The notes beneath the pieces are model-generated. The model did not search any database, was not told where the DNA came from, and saw nothing but the letters and a program-made list of their open reading frames with translations. Below are positions 20,611 through 36,650 of a DNA stretch of 64,000 nucleotides, in pieces; positions within the stretch are counted from its first letter, which is position 1, and the number at the start of each line of letters is the position of its first letter. Position numbers and translations under genes: made by a program. This DNA is from Schistosoma haematobium (taxonomy: Eukaryota > Platyhelminthes > Trematoda > Strigeidida > Schistosomatidae), in NCBI RefSeq assembly GCF_000699445.3, contig NC_067200.1, positions 12,981,256 through 13,045,255 of the forward strand, written 5' to 3'.

Positions 20611-23600
20611 CATGTATGTGTTTCTATGTTTTGCTATATGATGTGTTACCTACATTGTGTAATCAGTTTGAAATGAACTGAAATGGTGCTGAATAATGAA
20701 TAATAATGATAATGTCAATATTGGAGTTTGTTTTATAATTAATAATAATAATAATAATAATATTGTTGTTGTTATTATTGTTCAGGTATACACTGGTGGG
20801 TGACCACCTCCGTTGGGTTGTGACCAGTGAGGGAATAATTGTTTACAATGTGAGATGTTGAGATAGGTGAGTGTTGTGTGCTTGTTTTATTCGAGTGTTT
20901 TGGTTACATTGTAAATAGTAAATACTGGTGTAATAAGTAATAAGTAGTATCGGATGATATAATGATGAATGTTTATCTTTCGGGTCACCAGTTATGGTGT
21001 GAGTTGACATCTGACTTACTGGTGTGTGAAAGAGAAAATGTGTTTGGTGTATTGTATGTTAAAATGTGTTTTGTTGTTGTATTTTTGTAGATGTACGATA
21101 GTCGTCCAGTGAATGAGCTGATGATAACGTGGATGATGACGTGGACTTGACCGAGGAGAATGGAGACGGTGGGGACTTCTGTGAGTGATGATTGGGCGTT
21201 ATTTTCGGGTGAGTAGTGGATGAGTGAGTGATGTGCGTTGTAATTTTATTGTTTACTGATGATGACTACTAGATGACGAGTGTGAGATGTTGATCAGTGA
21301 CCGCTCACAACGAGGCATTTGTCTGAGAGTGTGATAGTTGTGTAATTCGCGTTTGTACTGATTGATGGATATATACTAACTAGTGATTTGTGTTTTGGTG
21401 TTTACATTTTCAGGAACTGAACATTTTGTGGAACGGGGAGATAGATGGTGACGACTGAGAGATCAGGTGAGTGGATGATGGTGGTGTTTGTGATGCAATT
21501 GATTTATTACGAGTTGCATATGAATGTGTGTATATGTCTGTAGTAATGGTGAAATGTTATGTGGGATGTGGGAGATGTTGTTGATGAAAGGAACACGTGT
21601 ACCCAGAAATACGAGGAAGTGATGAGTGTGTTATGTTGAATGGTTCGAAGATGAGATGGTATTTTGAGCCTGTTATTTTGTAGAGGAAATGTTTTACTGT
21701 GGATAAATTTGAAATGATGCAAATACATATCCACCGATTCTTTGATTATCTGAATCGATTGTGATGTGTGCAACACCATCTGATATAGTGCTTTGTTAAT
21801 TTATATTTATATACACATATATATATATATATATGTCATTTGTGTTCATTGGAGTAAGGAGATGTTTTTTCTTGTTTGTTTATTGATTGTTTAGGTGAGT
21901 GGACGAGTTGGTGCATCGTGTTGTGGAGTACATATTGGTGTAATGATGTCAATGAACCATCTTTCGACTGATGACTTTGTCATCTGTTGACAGTGTACAA
22001 CTGAGGAGTGTGTATCTCATTGTTGTTAATGTTGAGTGTTGATTGTGTGTGTATATGTTTTGTTGAATATATATATATATATATATATGTATGGTTAAAC
22101 GATCGAACTACCTGTGTTTGTTATTAATTGTTTAGGCATGAAGCAATGAATGAAACACTGGAGGAAGGAAGGAAGTACTGAGGGTGGAAGTATTGTACAG
22201 TTGGAGAGTGAAGGAGGACAATGAATAATGATAAGTAAGGGATATGTGTGATTTGTTGTTGTGTGTAATTGTATGTCTGACTGACTGATAGCGAGTGAGT
22301 GGTGCAATATGATGAACACTATCAGATCCAACTTTGAGTATGGACAATGATGAGTGTGTGTATACGAGCTTTTTAACTCTGACGTGAGTGTTGTGTGTGT
22401 TAGTGATGGTGTGATAATAACGTGAAATGATTGTAATTTATTTCATAGTGTTATATTTTTATTGTGCTGTGATTTCAGGAGGCGACGTACACGGACCGGA
22501 GATCGTGGGAATCGAAGTGTCAATATGTTAGTGTCGTGTTGGTTGAATTGTGTTGGTGGTTGTCGTTGCCGTCCATCGGTTGAGTAGTAGTCACATTGTG
22601 CTAGTAAAGAGGTAAGTGGGTGGTGTTGTTTTATTGAATCGTAACGTATAGTATATAGTGTATTGATCGTGTTGTTTGTAGAATAAGTGTAAATTATTAA
22701 TGATGATAATCATAGGGCAGACTCTGATGTGGACGATGTCCGTGTGATTTCAAGTTCTATATGTCTGAAATAAATATTGTTGTACACATATTGAGTGTAT
22801 GTTTGTGTGGTTTTGATACGAGTAGATAATGTGTGTAAATGGTGTTATTTGTTTTGTATTGATTGATATAGGTGTTGGTGTTGAGGTTGAGGTTCGTTGT
22901 GTCATGACGAGTGGATTTGTGAAGGATGAATGAACTGACGGGCAGACGGTTTGGTGTTAACAATTGCTGATGTGAAGATGACAGTTGACAAGAGGTGAGT
23001 TTTGATTTTCTAATGATATTGAGAGTGTCGGGGGAGAAGTGATGGGATTTGATGTTTGTGTGTAATTGATAATGGATCGATAAATATGTGATGATATCTA
23101 CATGCACCACTATGAACTGTTTGTTTTTGAACAAATAGTGTTGTATTAGATTTTGATTTGAAGAATGCAGAGTGGTCGATGGAGCGATGTTACTTTACTG
23201 TTTAATGATATTAGCGATTTGTAATGTTAATATTTGTGAATTGAGTGAATTGAATGTTTGTTTGTTTGTTTAATGTTTTTCAGATGGTGTTAATGAGTCT
23301 TTTGGAGTTGATGGGGTGGCAGGAAGATGAAATGAAATGATATGAGATATTTGATTAGTGGGTAAGTTGAGTGGAGTAATTGTTTTGATTGTGTGACGAA
23401 GTGGTATGTGTGTTTTTGACGATGTAGTCAATGAATTGATTGTATATATACTGTTTATTTATGAATGGATGAATATGTGTGCAGTGAGTGAGTGAGTGAG
23501 TGAGTGAGCGATTGATTGTCGACTAGTTGGTTAGTTGATGGTGATGATATGGTGTGATGTTGATTGTTTGTGGTGAAGTAAATGTGTTGCTGTATAAAAC

Positions 23601-24300
23601 TCACTAGTATATCTAGTGTATCCTGTCTACAGCTACAGTGGTATGTGCATATTAACCACAGTGTGTGAATATGCATAGAAAGAAGTGTTGTTCATGTATT
23701 TTTTTAAAGAGTGTAGTATGTATATAGTTAGTAAGTGTAGTAGTAGTAGTGTTTGTTGTTGTTTATTGGGTGTAGTGATTGTCAATGAATGTGTTAGTGG
23801 TAGTGGTAGTGTTTAATGGTGATGTTGTATTTAGTGATGAGGTAGTTAGGTGCTTTTAATGTGTTGTGTGGTGTAGGATGTGCTCAGACTGAAGTGTGAT
23901 CGATTACCTACCGGTGATTAATTGATTGATTGATGGTGATTGTGGTGGTGGTGTTATTTGCATGTGTTTGTGTGTATGTTGATATTGTTGGTAAGAAGAT
24001 AGATGATGAATGGAAAGGCGACGGGCGAACTGAGAAATATGCAGTTGTGCTGATTCGCCGAGTTCTGATTTTGTGCAAACGAGTGTTGGTACTGTGATTG
24101 ATTGTGTTTGACAAATTGTAATTGTTTTTGGATAATAGATATTTGCACTGTGTTTTATTGTATTTTCGTTTTATCAGGTGCGTGAGCGAGCAAGTAAGCG
24201 TGTGGGAGATAGAGCGGATGTGTTGGTGATTGCCGGATGGTTATGAGATAGGGAGTTGGGTAATCAACCGGGTGAGTGTGTGATTATATGCGTGAATGTG
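20611..24300 (+). repeat. Array unit 6
   Basis: Complete unit and the first of the right-hand type: TTGCTATATG, TTGATGAAAGG, AAATGTTTT and AATGCAGAG replace the left-hand forms. Confidence 0.95.
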
Positions 24301-27300
24301 CATGTATGTGTTTCTATGTTTTGCTATATGATGTGTTACCTACATTGTGTAATCAGTTTGAAATGAACTGAAATGGTGCTGAATAATGAATAATAATGAT
24401 AATGTCAATATTGGAGTTTGTTTTATAATTAATAATAATAATAATAATAATATTGTTGTTGTTATTATTGTTCAGGTATACACTGGTGGGTGACCACCTC
24501 CGTTGGGTTGTGACCAGTGAGGGAATAATTGTTTACAATGTGAGATGTTGAGATAGGTGAGTGTTGTGTGCTTGTTTTATTCGAGTGTTTTGGTTACATT
24601 GTAAATAGTAAATACTGGTGTAATAAGTAATAAGTAGTATCGGATGATATAATGATGAATGTTTATCTTTCGGGTCACCAGTTATGGTGTGAGTTGACAT
24701 CTGACTTACTGGTGTGTGAAAGAGAAAATGTGTTTGGTGTATTGTATGTTAAAATGTGTTTTGTTGTTGTATTTTTGTAGATGTACGATAGTCGTCCAGT
24801 GAATGAGCTGATGATAACGTGGATGATGACGTGGACTTGACCGAGGAGAATGGAGACGGTGGGGACTTCTGTGAGTGATGATTGGGCGTTATTTTCGGGT
24901 GAGTAGTGGATGAGTGAGTGATGTGCGTTGTAATTTTATTGTTTACTGATGATGACTACTAGATGACGAGTGTGAGATGTTGATCAGTGACCGCTCACAA
25001 CGAGGCATTTGTCTGAGAGTGTGATAGTTGTGTAATTCGCGTTTGTACTGATTGATGGATATATACTAACTAGTGATTTGTGTTTTGGTGTTTACATTTT
25101 CAGGAACTGAACATTTTGTGGAACGGGGAGATAGATGGTGACGACTGAGAGATCAGGTGAGTGGATGATGGTGGTGTTTGTGATGCAATTGATTTATTAC
25201 GAGTTGCATATGAATGTGTGTATATGTCTGTAGTAATGGTGAAATGTTATGTGGGATGTGGGAGATGTTGTTGATGAAAGGAACACGTGTACCCAGAAAT
25301 ACGAGGAAGTGATGAGTGTGTTATGTTGAATGGTTCGAAGATGAGATGGTATTTTGAGCCTGTTATTTTGTAGAGGAAATGTTTTACTGTGGATAAATTT
25401 GAAATGATGCAAATACATATCCACCGATTCTTTGATTATCTGAATCGATTGTGATGTGTGCAACACCATCTGATATAGTGCTTTGTTAATTTATATTTAT
25501 ATACACATATATATATATATATATGTCATTTGTGTTCATTGGAGTAAGGAGATGTTTTTTCTTGTTTGTTTATTGATTGTTTAGGTGAGTGGACGAGTTG
25601 GTGCATCGTGTTGTGGAGTACATATTGGTGTAATGATGTCAATGAACCATCTTTCGACTGATGACTTTGTCATCTGTTGACAGTGTACAACTGAGGAGTG
25701 TGTATCTCATTGTTGTTAATGTTGAGTGTTGATTGTGTGTGTATATGTTTTGTTGAATATATATATATATATATATGTATGGTTAAACGATCGAACTACC
25801 TGTGTTTGTTATTAATTGTTTAGGCATGAAGCAATGAATGAAACACTGGAGGAAGGAAGGAAGTACTGAGGGTGGAAGTATTGTACAGTTGGAGAGTGAA
25901 GGAGGACAATGAATAATGATAAGTAAGGGATATGTGTGATTTGTTGTTGTGTGTAATTGTATGTCTGACTGACTGATAGCGAGTGAGTGGTGCAATATGA
26001 TGAACACTATCAGATCCAACTTTGAGTATGGACAATGATGAGTGTGTGTATACGAGCTTTTTAACTCTGACGTGAGTGTTGTGTGTGTTAGTGATGGTGT
26101 GATAATAACGTGAAATGATTGTAATTTATTTCATAGTGTTATATTTTTATTGTGCTGTGATTTCAGGAGGCGACGTACACGGACCGGAGATCGTGGGAAT
26201 CGAAGTGTCAATATGTTAGTGTCGTGTTGGTTGAATTGTGTTGGTGGTTGTCGTTGCCGTCCATCGGTTGAGTAGTAGTCACATTGTGCTAGTAAAGAGG
26301 TAAGTGGGTGGTGTTGTTTTATTGAATCGTAACGTATAGTATATAGTGTATTGATCGTGTTGTTTGTAGAATAAGTGTAAATTATTAATGATGATAATCA
26401 TAGGGCAGACTCTGATGTGGACGATGTCCGTGTGATTTCAAGTTCTATATGTCTGAAATAAATATTGTTGTACACATATTGAGTGTATGTTTGTGTGGTT
26501 TTGATACGAGTAGATAATGTGTGTAAATGGTGTTATTTGTTTTGTATTGATTGATATAGGTGTTGGTGTTGAGGTTGAGGTTCGTTGTGTCATGACGAGT
26601 GGATTTGTGAAGGATGAATGAACTGACGGGCAGACGGTTTGGTGTTAACAATTGCTGATGTGAAGATGACAGTTGACAAGAGGTGAGTTTTGATTTTCTA
26701 ATGATATTGAGAGTGTCGGGGGAGAAGTGATGGGATTTGATGTTTGTGTGTAATTGATAATGGATCGATAAATATGTGATGATATCTACATGCACCACTA
26801 TGAACTGTTTGTTTTTGAACAAATAGTGTTGTATTAGATTTTGATTTGAAGAATGCAGAGTGGTCGATGGAGCGATGTTACTTTACTGTTTAATGATATT
26901 AGCGATTTGTAATGTTAATATTTGTGAATTGAGTGAATTGAATGTTTGTTTGTTTGTTTAATGTTTTTCAGATGGTGTTAATGAGTCTTTTGGAGTTGAT
27001 GGGGTGGCAGGAAGATGAAATGAAATGATATGAGATATTTGATTAGTGGGTAAGTTGAGTGGAGTAATTGTTTTGATTGTGTGACGAAGTGGTATGTGTG
27101 TTTTTGACGATGTAGTCAATGAATTGATTGTATATATACTGTTTATTTATGAATGGATGAATATGTGTGCGAGGAGTGAGTGAGTGAGTGAGTGAGTGAG
27201 CGATTGATTGTCGACTAGTTGGTTAGTTGATGGTGATGATATGGTGTGATGTTGATTGTTTGTGGTGAAGTAAATGTGTTGCTGTATAAAACTCACTAGT

Positions 27301-27998
27301 ATATCTAGTGTATCCTGTCTACAGCTACAGTGGTATGTGCATATTAACCACAGTGTGTGAATATGCATAGAAAGAAGTGTTGTTCATGTATTTTTTTAAA
27401 GAGTGTAGTATGTATATAGTTAGTAAGTGTAGTAGTAGTAGTAGTAGTGTTTGTTGTTGTTTATTGGGTGTAGTGATTGTCAATGAATGTGTTAGTGGTA
27501 GTGGTAGTGTTTAATGGTGATGTTGTATTTAGTGATGAGGTAGTTAGGTGCTTTTAATGTGTTGTGTGGTGTAGGATGTGCTCAGACTGAAGTGTGATCG
27601 ATTACCTACCGGTGATTAATTGATTGATTGATGGTGATTGTGGTGGTGGTGTTATTTGCATGTGTTTGTGTGTATGTTGATATTGTTGGTAAGAAGATAG
27701 ATGATGAATGGAAAGGCGACGGGCGAACTGAGAAATATGCAGTTGTGCTGATTCGCCGAGTTCTGATTTTGTGCAAACGAGTGTTGGTACTGTGATTGAT
27801 TGTGTTTGACAAATTGTAATTGTTTTTGGATAATAGATATTTGCACTGTGTTTTATTGTATTTTCGTTTTATCAGGTGCGTGAGCGAGCAAGTAAGCGTG
27901 TGGGAGATAGAGCGGATGTGTTGGTGATTGCCGGATGGTTATGAGATAGGGAGTTGGGTAATCAACCGGGTGAGTGTGTGATTATATGCGTGAATGTG
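24301..27998 (+). repeat. Array unit 7
   Basis: Complete unit with the right-hand variant set. One base is missing at the start of the GAGT tract (GCGAGGAGTG). Confidence 0.95.
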
Positions 27999-30900
27999 CA
28001 TGTATGTGTTTCTATGTTTTGCTATATGATGTGTTACCTACATTGTGTAATCAGTTTGAAATGAACTGAAATGGTGCTGAATAATGAATAATAATGATAA
28101 TGTCAATATTGGAGTTTGTTTTATAATTAATAATAATAATAATAATAATATTGTTGTTGTTATTATTGTTCAGGTATACACTGGTGGGTGACCACCTCCG
28201 TTGGGTTGTGACCAGTGAGGGAATAATTGTTTACAATGTGAGATGTTGAGATAGGTGAGTGTTGTGTGCTTGTTTTATTCGAGTGTTTTGGTTACATTGT
28301 AAATAGTAAATACTGGTGTAATAAGTAATAAGTAGTATCGGATGATATAATGATGAATGTTTATCTTTCGGGTCACCAGTTATGGTGTGAGTTGACATCT
28401 GACTTACTGGTGTGTGAAAGAGAAAATGTGTTTGGTGTATTGTATGTTAAAATGTGTTTTGTTGTTGTATTTTTGTAGATGTACGATAGTCGTCCAGTGA
28501 ATGAGCTGATGATAACGTGGATGATGACGTGGACTTGACCGAGGAGAATGGAGACGGTGGGGACTTCTGTGAGTGATGATTGGGCGTTATTTTCGGGTGA
28601 GTAGTGGATGAGTGAGTGATGTGCGTTGTAATTTTATTGTTTACTGATGATGACTACTAGATGACGAGTGTGAGATGTTGATCAGTGACCGCTCACAACG
28701 AGGCATTTGTCTGAGAGTGTGATAGTTGTGTAATTCGCGTTTGTACTGATTGATGGATATATACTAACTAGTGATTTGTGTTTTGGTGTTTACATTTTCA
28801 GGAACTGAACATTTTGTGGAACGGGGAGATAGATGGTGACGACTGAGAGATCAGGTGAGTGGATGATGGTGGTGTTTGTGATGCAATTGATTTATTACGA
28901 GTTGCATATGAATGTGTGTATATGTCTGTAGTAATGGTGAAATGTTATGTGGGATGTGGGAGATGTTGTTGATGAAAGGAACACGTGTACCCAGAAATAC
29001 GAGGAAGTGATGAGTGTGTTATGTTGAATGGTTCGAAGATGAGATGGTATTTTGAGCCTGTTATTTTGTAGAGGAAATGTTTTACTGTGGATAAATTTGA
29101 AATGATGCAAATACATATCCACCGATTCTTTGATTATCTGAATCGATTGTGATGTGTGCAACACCATCTGATATAGTGCTTTGTTAATTTATATTTATAT
29201 ACACATATATATATATATATATGTCATTTGTGTTCATTGGAGTAAGGAGATGTTTTTTCTTGTTTGTTTATTGATTGTTTAGGTGAGTGGACGAGTTGGT
29301 GCATCGTGTTGTGGAGTACATATTGGTGTAATGATGTCAATGAACCATCTTTCGACTGATGACTTTGTCATCTGTTGACAGTGTACAACTGAGGAGTGTG
29401 TATCTCATTGTTGTTAATGTTGAGTGTTGATTGTGTGTGTATATGTTTTGTTGATATATATATATATATATATGTATGGTTAAACGATCGAACTACCTGT
29501 GTTTGTTATTAATTGTTTAGGCATGAAGCAATGAATGAAACACTGGAGGAAGGAAGGAAGTACTGAGGGTGGAAGTATTGTACAGTTGGAGAGTGAAGGA
29601 GGACAATGAATAATGATAAGTAAGGGATATGTGTGATTTGTTGTTGTGTGTAATTGTATGTCTGACTGACTGATAGCGAGTGAGTGGTGCAATATGATGA
29701 ACACTATCAGATCCAACTTTGAGTATGGACAATGATGAGTGTGTGTATACGAGCTTTTTAACTCTGACGTGAGTGTTGTGTGTGTTAGTGATGGTGTGAT
29801 AATAACGTGAAATGATTGTAATTTATTTCATAGTGTTATATTTTTATTGTGCTGTGATTTCAGGAGGCGACGTACACGGACCGGAGATCGTGGGAATCGA
29901 AGTGTCAATATGTTAGTGTCGTGTTGGTTGAATTGTGTTGGTGGTTGTCGTTGCCGTCCATCGGTTGAGTAGTAGTCACATTGTGCTAGTAAAGAGGTAA
30001 GTGGGTGGTGTTGTTTTATTGAATCGTAACGTATAGTATATAGTGTATTGATCGTGTTGTTTGTAGAATAAGTGTAAATTATTAATGATGATAATCATAG
30101 GGCAGACTCTGATGTGGACGATGTCCGTGTGATTTCAAGTTCTATATGTCTGAAATAAATATTGTTGTACACATATTGAGTGTATGTTTGTGTGGTTTTG
30201 ATACGAGTAGATAATGTGTGTAAATGGTGTTATTTGTTTTGTATTGATTGATATAGGTGTTGGTGTTGAGGTTGAGGTTCGTTGTGTCATGACGAGTGGA
30301 TTTGTGAAGGATGAATGAACTGACGGGCAGACGGTTTGGTGTTAACAATTGCTGATGTGAAGATGACAGTTGACAAGAGGTGAGTTTTGATTTTCTAATG
30401 ATATTGAGAGTGTCGGGGGAGAAGTGATGGGATTTGATGTTTGTGTGTAATTGATAATGGATCGATAAATATGTGATGATATCTACATGCACCACTATGA
30501 ACTGTTTGTTTTTGAACAAATAGTGTTGTATTAGATTTTGATTTGAAGAATGCAGAGTGGTCGATGGAGCGATGTTACTTTACTGTTTAATGATATTAGC
30601 GATTTGTAATGTTAATATTTGTGAATTGAGTGAATTGAATGTTTGTTTGTTTGTTTAATGTTTTTCAGATGGTGTTAATGAGTCTTTTGGAGTTGATGGG
30701 GTGGCAGGAAGATGAAATGAAATGATATGAGATATTTGATTAGTGGGTAAGTTGAGTGGAGTAATTGTTTTGATTGTGTGACGAAGTGGTATGTGTGTTT
30801 TTGACGATGTAGTCAATGAATTGATTGTATATATACTGTTTATTTATGAATGGATGAATATGTGTGCGAGTGAGTGAGTGAGTGAGTGAGTGAGCGATTG

Positions 30901-31686
30901 ATTGTCGACTAGTTGGTTAGTTGATGGTGATGATATGGTGTGATGTTGATTGTTTGTGGTGAAGTAAATGTGTTGCTGTATAAAACTCACTAGTATATCT
31001 AGTGTATCCTGTCTACAGCTACAGTGGTATGTGCATATTAACCACAGTGTGTGAATATGCATAGAAAGAAGTGTTGTTCATGTATTTTTTTAAAGAGTGT
31101 AGTATGTATATAGTTAGTAAGTGTAGTAGTAGTAGTGTTTGTTGTTGTTTATTGGGTGTAGTGATTGTCAATGAATGTGTTAGTGGTAGTGGTAGTGTTT
31201 AATGGTGATGTTGTATTTAGTGATGAGGTAGTTAGGTGCTTTTAATGTGTTGTGTGGTGTAGGATGTGCTCAGACTGAAGTGTGATCGATTACCTACCGG
31301 TGATTAATTGATTGATTGATGGTGATTGTGGTGGTGGTGTTATTTGCATGTGTTTGTGTGTATGTTGATATTGTTGGTAAGAAGATAGATGATGAATGGA
31401 AAGGCGACGGGCGAACTGAGAAATATGCAGTTGTGCTGATTCGCCGAGTTCTGATTTTGTGCAAACGAGTGTTGGTACTGTGATTGATTGTGTTTGACAA
31501 ATTGTAATTGTTTTTGGATAATAGATATTTGCACTGTGTTTTATTGTATTTTCGTTTTATCAGGTGCGTGAGCGAGCAAGTAAGCGTGTGGGAGATAGAG
31601 CGGATGTGTTGGTGATTGCCGGATGGTTATGAGATAGGGAGTTGGGTAATCAACCGGGTGAGTGTGTGATTATATGCGTGAATGTG
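27999..31686 (+). repeat. Array unit 8
   Basis: Complete unit with the right-hand variant set. It is the last unit that keeps the 9 bases upstream of x10. Confidence 0.95.
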
Positions 31687-32889
31687 CATGTATGTGTTTC
31701 TATGTTTTGCTATATGATGTGTTACCTACATTGTGTAATCAGTTTGAAATGAACTGAAATGGTGCTGAATAATGAATAATAATGATAATGTCAATATTGG
31801 AGTTTGTTTTATAATTAATAATAATAATAATAATAATATTGTTGTTGTTATTATTGTTCAGGTATACACTGGTGGGTGACCACCTCCGTTGGGTTGTGAC
31901 CAGTGAGGGAATAATTGTTTACAATGTGAGATGTTGAGATAGGTGAGTGTTGTGTGCTTGTTTTATTCGAGTGTTTTGGTTACATTGTAAATAGTAAATA
32001 CTGGTGTAATAAGTAATAAGTAGTATCGGATGATATAATGATGAATGTTTATCTTTCGGGTCACCAGTTATGGTGTGAGTTGACATCTGACTTACTGGTG
32101 TGTGAAAGAGAAAATGTGTTTGGTGTATTGTATGTTAAAATGTGTTTTGTTGTTGTATTTTTGTAGATGTACGATAGTCGTCCAGTGAATGAGCTGATGA
32201 TAACGTGGATGATGACGTGGACTTGACCGAGGAGAATGGAGACGGTGGGGACTTCTGTGAGTGATGATTGGGCGTTATTTTCGGGTGAGTAGTGGATGAG
32301 TGAGTGATGTGCGTTGTAATTTTATTGTTTACTGATGATGACTACTAGATGACGAGTGTGAGATGTTGATCAGTGACCGCTCACAACGAGGCATTTGTCT
32401 GAGAGTGTGATAGTTGTGTAATTCGCGTTTGTACTGATTGATGGATATATACTAACTAGTGATTTGTGTTTTGGTGTTTACATTTTCAGGAACTGAACAT
32501 TTTGTGGAACGGGGAGATAGATGGTGACGACTGAGAGATCAGGTGAGTGGATGATGGTGGTGTTTGTGATGCAATTGATTTATTACGAGTTGCATATGAA
32601 TGTGTGTATATGTCTGTAGTAATGGTGAAATGTTATGTGGGATGTGGGAGATGTTGTTGATGAAAGGAACACGTGTACCCAGAAATACGAGGAAGTGATG
32701 AGTGTGTTATGTTGAATGGTTCGAAGATGAGATGGTATTTTGAGCCTGTTATTTTGTAGAGGAAATGTTTTACTGTGGATAAATTTGAAATGATGCAAAT
32801 ACATATCCACCGATTCTTTGATTATCTGAATCGATTGTGATGTGTGCAACACCATCTGATATAGTGCTTTGTTAATTTATATTTATATA

Positions 32890-32944
<55 letters not shown>

Positions 32945-35394
32945 ATTTGTGTTCATTGGAGTAAGGAGATGTTTTTTCTTGTTTGTTTATTGATTGTTTA
33001 GGTGAGTGGACGAGTTGGTGCATCGTGTTGTGGAGTACATATTGGTGTAATGATGTCAATGAACCATCTTTCGACTGATGACTTTGTCATCTGTTGACAG
33101 TGTACAACTGAGGAGTGTGTATCTCATTGTTGTTAATGTTGAGTGTTGATTGTGTGTGTATATGTTTTGTTGAATATATATATATATATATATATGTATG
33201 GTTAAACGATCGAACTACCTGTGTTTGTTATTAATTGTTTAGGCATGAAGCAATGAATGAAACACTGGAGGAAGGAAGGAAGTACTGAGGGTGGAAGTAT
33301 TGTACAGTTGGAGAGTGAAGGAGGACAATGAATAATGATAAGTAAGGGATATGTGTGATTTGTTGTTGTGTGTAATTGTATGTCTGACTGACTGATAGCG
33401 AGTGAGTGGTGCAATATGATGAACACTATCAGATCCAACTTTGAGTATGGACAATGATGAGTGTGTGTATACGAGCTTTTTAACTCTGACGTGAGTGTTG
33501 TGTGTGTTAGTGATGGTGTGATAATAACGTGAAATGATTGTAATTTATTTCATAGTGTTATATTTTTATTGTGCTGTGATTTCAGGAGGCGACGTACACG
33601 GACCGGAGATCGTGGGAATCGAAGTGTCAATATGTTAGTGTCGTGTTGGTTGAATTGTGTTGGTGGTTGTCGTTGCCGTCCATCGGTTGAGTAGTAGTCA
33701 CATTGTGCTAGTAAAGAGGTAAGTGGGTGGTGTTGTTTTATTGAATCGTAACGTATAGTATATAGTGTATTGATCGTGTTGTTTGTAGAATAAGTGTAAA
33801 TTATTAATGATGATAATCATAGGGCAGACTCTGATGTGGACGATGTCCGTGTGATTTCAAGTTCTATATGTCTGAAATAAATATTGTTGTACACATATTG
33901 AGTGTATGTTTGTGTGGTTTTGATACGAGTAGATAATGTGTGTAAATGGTGTTATTTGTTTTGTATTGATTGATATAGGTGTTGGTGTTGAGGTTGAGGT
34001 TCGTTGTGTCATGACGAGTGGATTTGTGAAGGATGAATGAACTGACGGGCAGACGGTTTGGTGTTAACAATTGCTGATGTGAAGATGACAGTTGACAAGA
34101 GGTGAGTTTTGATTTTCTAATGATATTGAGAGTGTCGGGGGAGAAGTGATGGGATTTGATGTTTGTGTGTAATTGATAATGGATCGATAAATATGTGATG
34201 ATATCTACATGCACCACTATGAACTGTTTGTTTTTGAACAAATAGTGTTGTATTAGATTTTGATTTGAAGAATGCAGAGTGGTCGATGGAGCGATGTTAC
34301 TTTACTGTTTAATGATATTAGCGATTTGTAATGTTAATATTTGTGAATTGAATGTTTGTTTGTTTGTTTAATGTTTTTCAGATGGTGTTAATGAGTCTTT
34401 GGAGTTGATGGGGTGGCAGGAAGATGAAATGAAATGATATGAGATATTTGATTAGTGGGTAAGTTGAGTGGAGTAATTGTTTTGATTGTGTGACGAAGTG
34501 GTATGTGTGTTTTTGACGATGTAGTCAATGAATTGATTGTATATATACTGTTTATTTATGAATGGATGAATATGTGTGCGAGTGAGTGAGTGAGTGAGTG
34601 AGCGATTGATTGTCGACTAGTTGGTTAGTTGATGGTGATGATATGGTGTGATGTTGATTGTTTGTGGTGAAGTAAATGTGTTGCTGTATAAAACTCACTA
34701 GTATATCTAGTGTATCCTGTCTACAGCTACAGTGGTATGTGCATATTAACCACAGTGTGTGAATATGCATAGAAAGAAGTGTTGTTCATGTATTTTTTTA
34801 AAGAGTGTAGTATGTATATAGTTAGTAAGTGTAGTAGTAGTAGTGTTTGTTGTTGTTTATTGGGTGTAGTGATTGTCAATGAATGTGTTAGTGGTAGTGG
34901 TAGTGTTTAATGGTGATGTTGTATTTAGTGATGAGGTAGTTAGGTGCTTTTAATGTGTTGTGTGGTGTAGGATGTGCTCAGACTGAAGTGTGATCGATTA
35001 CCTACCGGTGATTAATTGATTGATTGATGGTGATTGTGGTGGTGGTGTTATTTGCATGTGTTTGTGTGTATGTTGATATTGTTGGTAAGAAGATAGATGA
35101 TGAATGGAAAGGCGACGGGCGAACTGAGAAATATGCAGTTGTGCTGATTCGCCGAGTTCTGATTTTGTGCAAACGAGTGTTGGTACTGTGATTGATTGTG
35201 TTTGACAAATTGTAATTGTTTTTGGATAATAGATATTTGCACTGTGTTTTATTGTATTTTCGTTTTATCAGGTGCGTGAGCGAGCAAGTAAGCGTGTGGG
35301 AGATAGAGCGGATGTGTTGGTGATTGCCGGATGGTTATGAGATAGGGAGTTGGGTAATCAACCGGGTGAGTGTGTGATTATATGCGTGAATGTG
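31687..35394 (+). repeat. Array unit 9
   Basis: Complete unit. It has the first expanded TA tract (32893-32940), lacks 9 bases before x10, and lacks one T inside x10. Confidence 0.95.
32893..32940 (+). repeat. Expanded (TA)n, unit 9
   Basis: An uninterrupted TA run of about 48 bases. The same site in units 1-8 has roughly 14-20 bases. The flank reads CACTATA instead of CACATATA. Confidence 0.9.
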
Positions 35395-35518
35395 CATGTA
35401 TGTGTTTCTATGTTTTGCTATATGATGTGTTACCTACATTGTGTAATCAGTTTGAAATGAACTGAAATGGTGCTGAATAATGAATAATAATGATAATGTC
35501 AATATTGGAGTTTGTTTT

Positions 35519-35549
<31 letters not shown>

Positions 35550-36599
35550 TTGTTGTTGTTATTATTGTTCAGGTATACACTGGTGGGTGACCACCTCCGT
35601 TGGGTTGTGACCAGTGAGGGAATAATTGTTTACAATGTGAGATGTTGAGATAGGTGAGTGTTGTGTGCTTGTTTTATTCGAGTGTTTTGGTTACATTGTA
35701 AATAGTAAATACTGGTGTAATAAGTAATAAGTAGTATCGGATGATATAATGATGAATGTTTATCTTTCGGGTCACCAGTTATGGTGTGAGTTGACATCTG
35801 ACTTACTGGTGTGTGAAAGAGAAAATGTGTTTGGTGTATTGTATGTTAAAATGTGTTTTGTTGTTGTATTTTTGTAGATGTACGATAGTCGTCCAGTGAA
35901 TGAGCTGATGATAACGTGGATGATGACGTGGACTTGACCGAGGAGAATGGAGACGGTGGGGACTTCTGTGAGTGATGATTGGGCGTTATTTTCGGGTGAG
36001 TAGTGGATGAGTGAGTGATGTGCGTTGTAATTTTATTGTTTACTGATGATGACTACTAGATGACGAGTGTGAGATGTTGATCAGTGACCGCTCACAACGA
36101 GGCATTTGTCTGAGAGTGTGATAGTTGTGTAATTCGCGTTTGTACTGATTGATGGATATATACTAACTAGTGATTTGTGTTTTGGTGTTTACATTTTCAG
36201 GAACTGAACATTTTGTGGAACGGGGAGATAGATGGTGACGACTGAGAGATCAGGTGAGTGGATGATGGTGGTGTTTGTGATGCAATTGATTTATTACGAG
36301 TTGCATATGAATGTGTGTATATGTCTGTAGTAATGGTGAAATGTTATGTGGGATGTGGGAGATGTTGTTGATGAAAGGAACACGTGTACCCAGAAATACG
36401 AGGAAGTGATGAGTGTGTTATGTTGAATGGTTCGAAGATGAGATGGTATTTTGAGCCTGTTATTTTGTAGAGGAAATGTTTTACTGTGGATAAATTTGAA
36501 ATGATGCAAATACATATCCACCGATTCTTTGATTATCTGAATCGATTGTGATGTGTGCAACACCATCTGATATAGTGCTTTGTTAATTTATATTTATAT

Positions 36600-36650
<51 letters not shown>
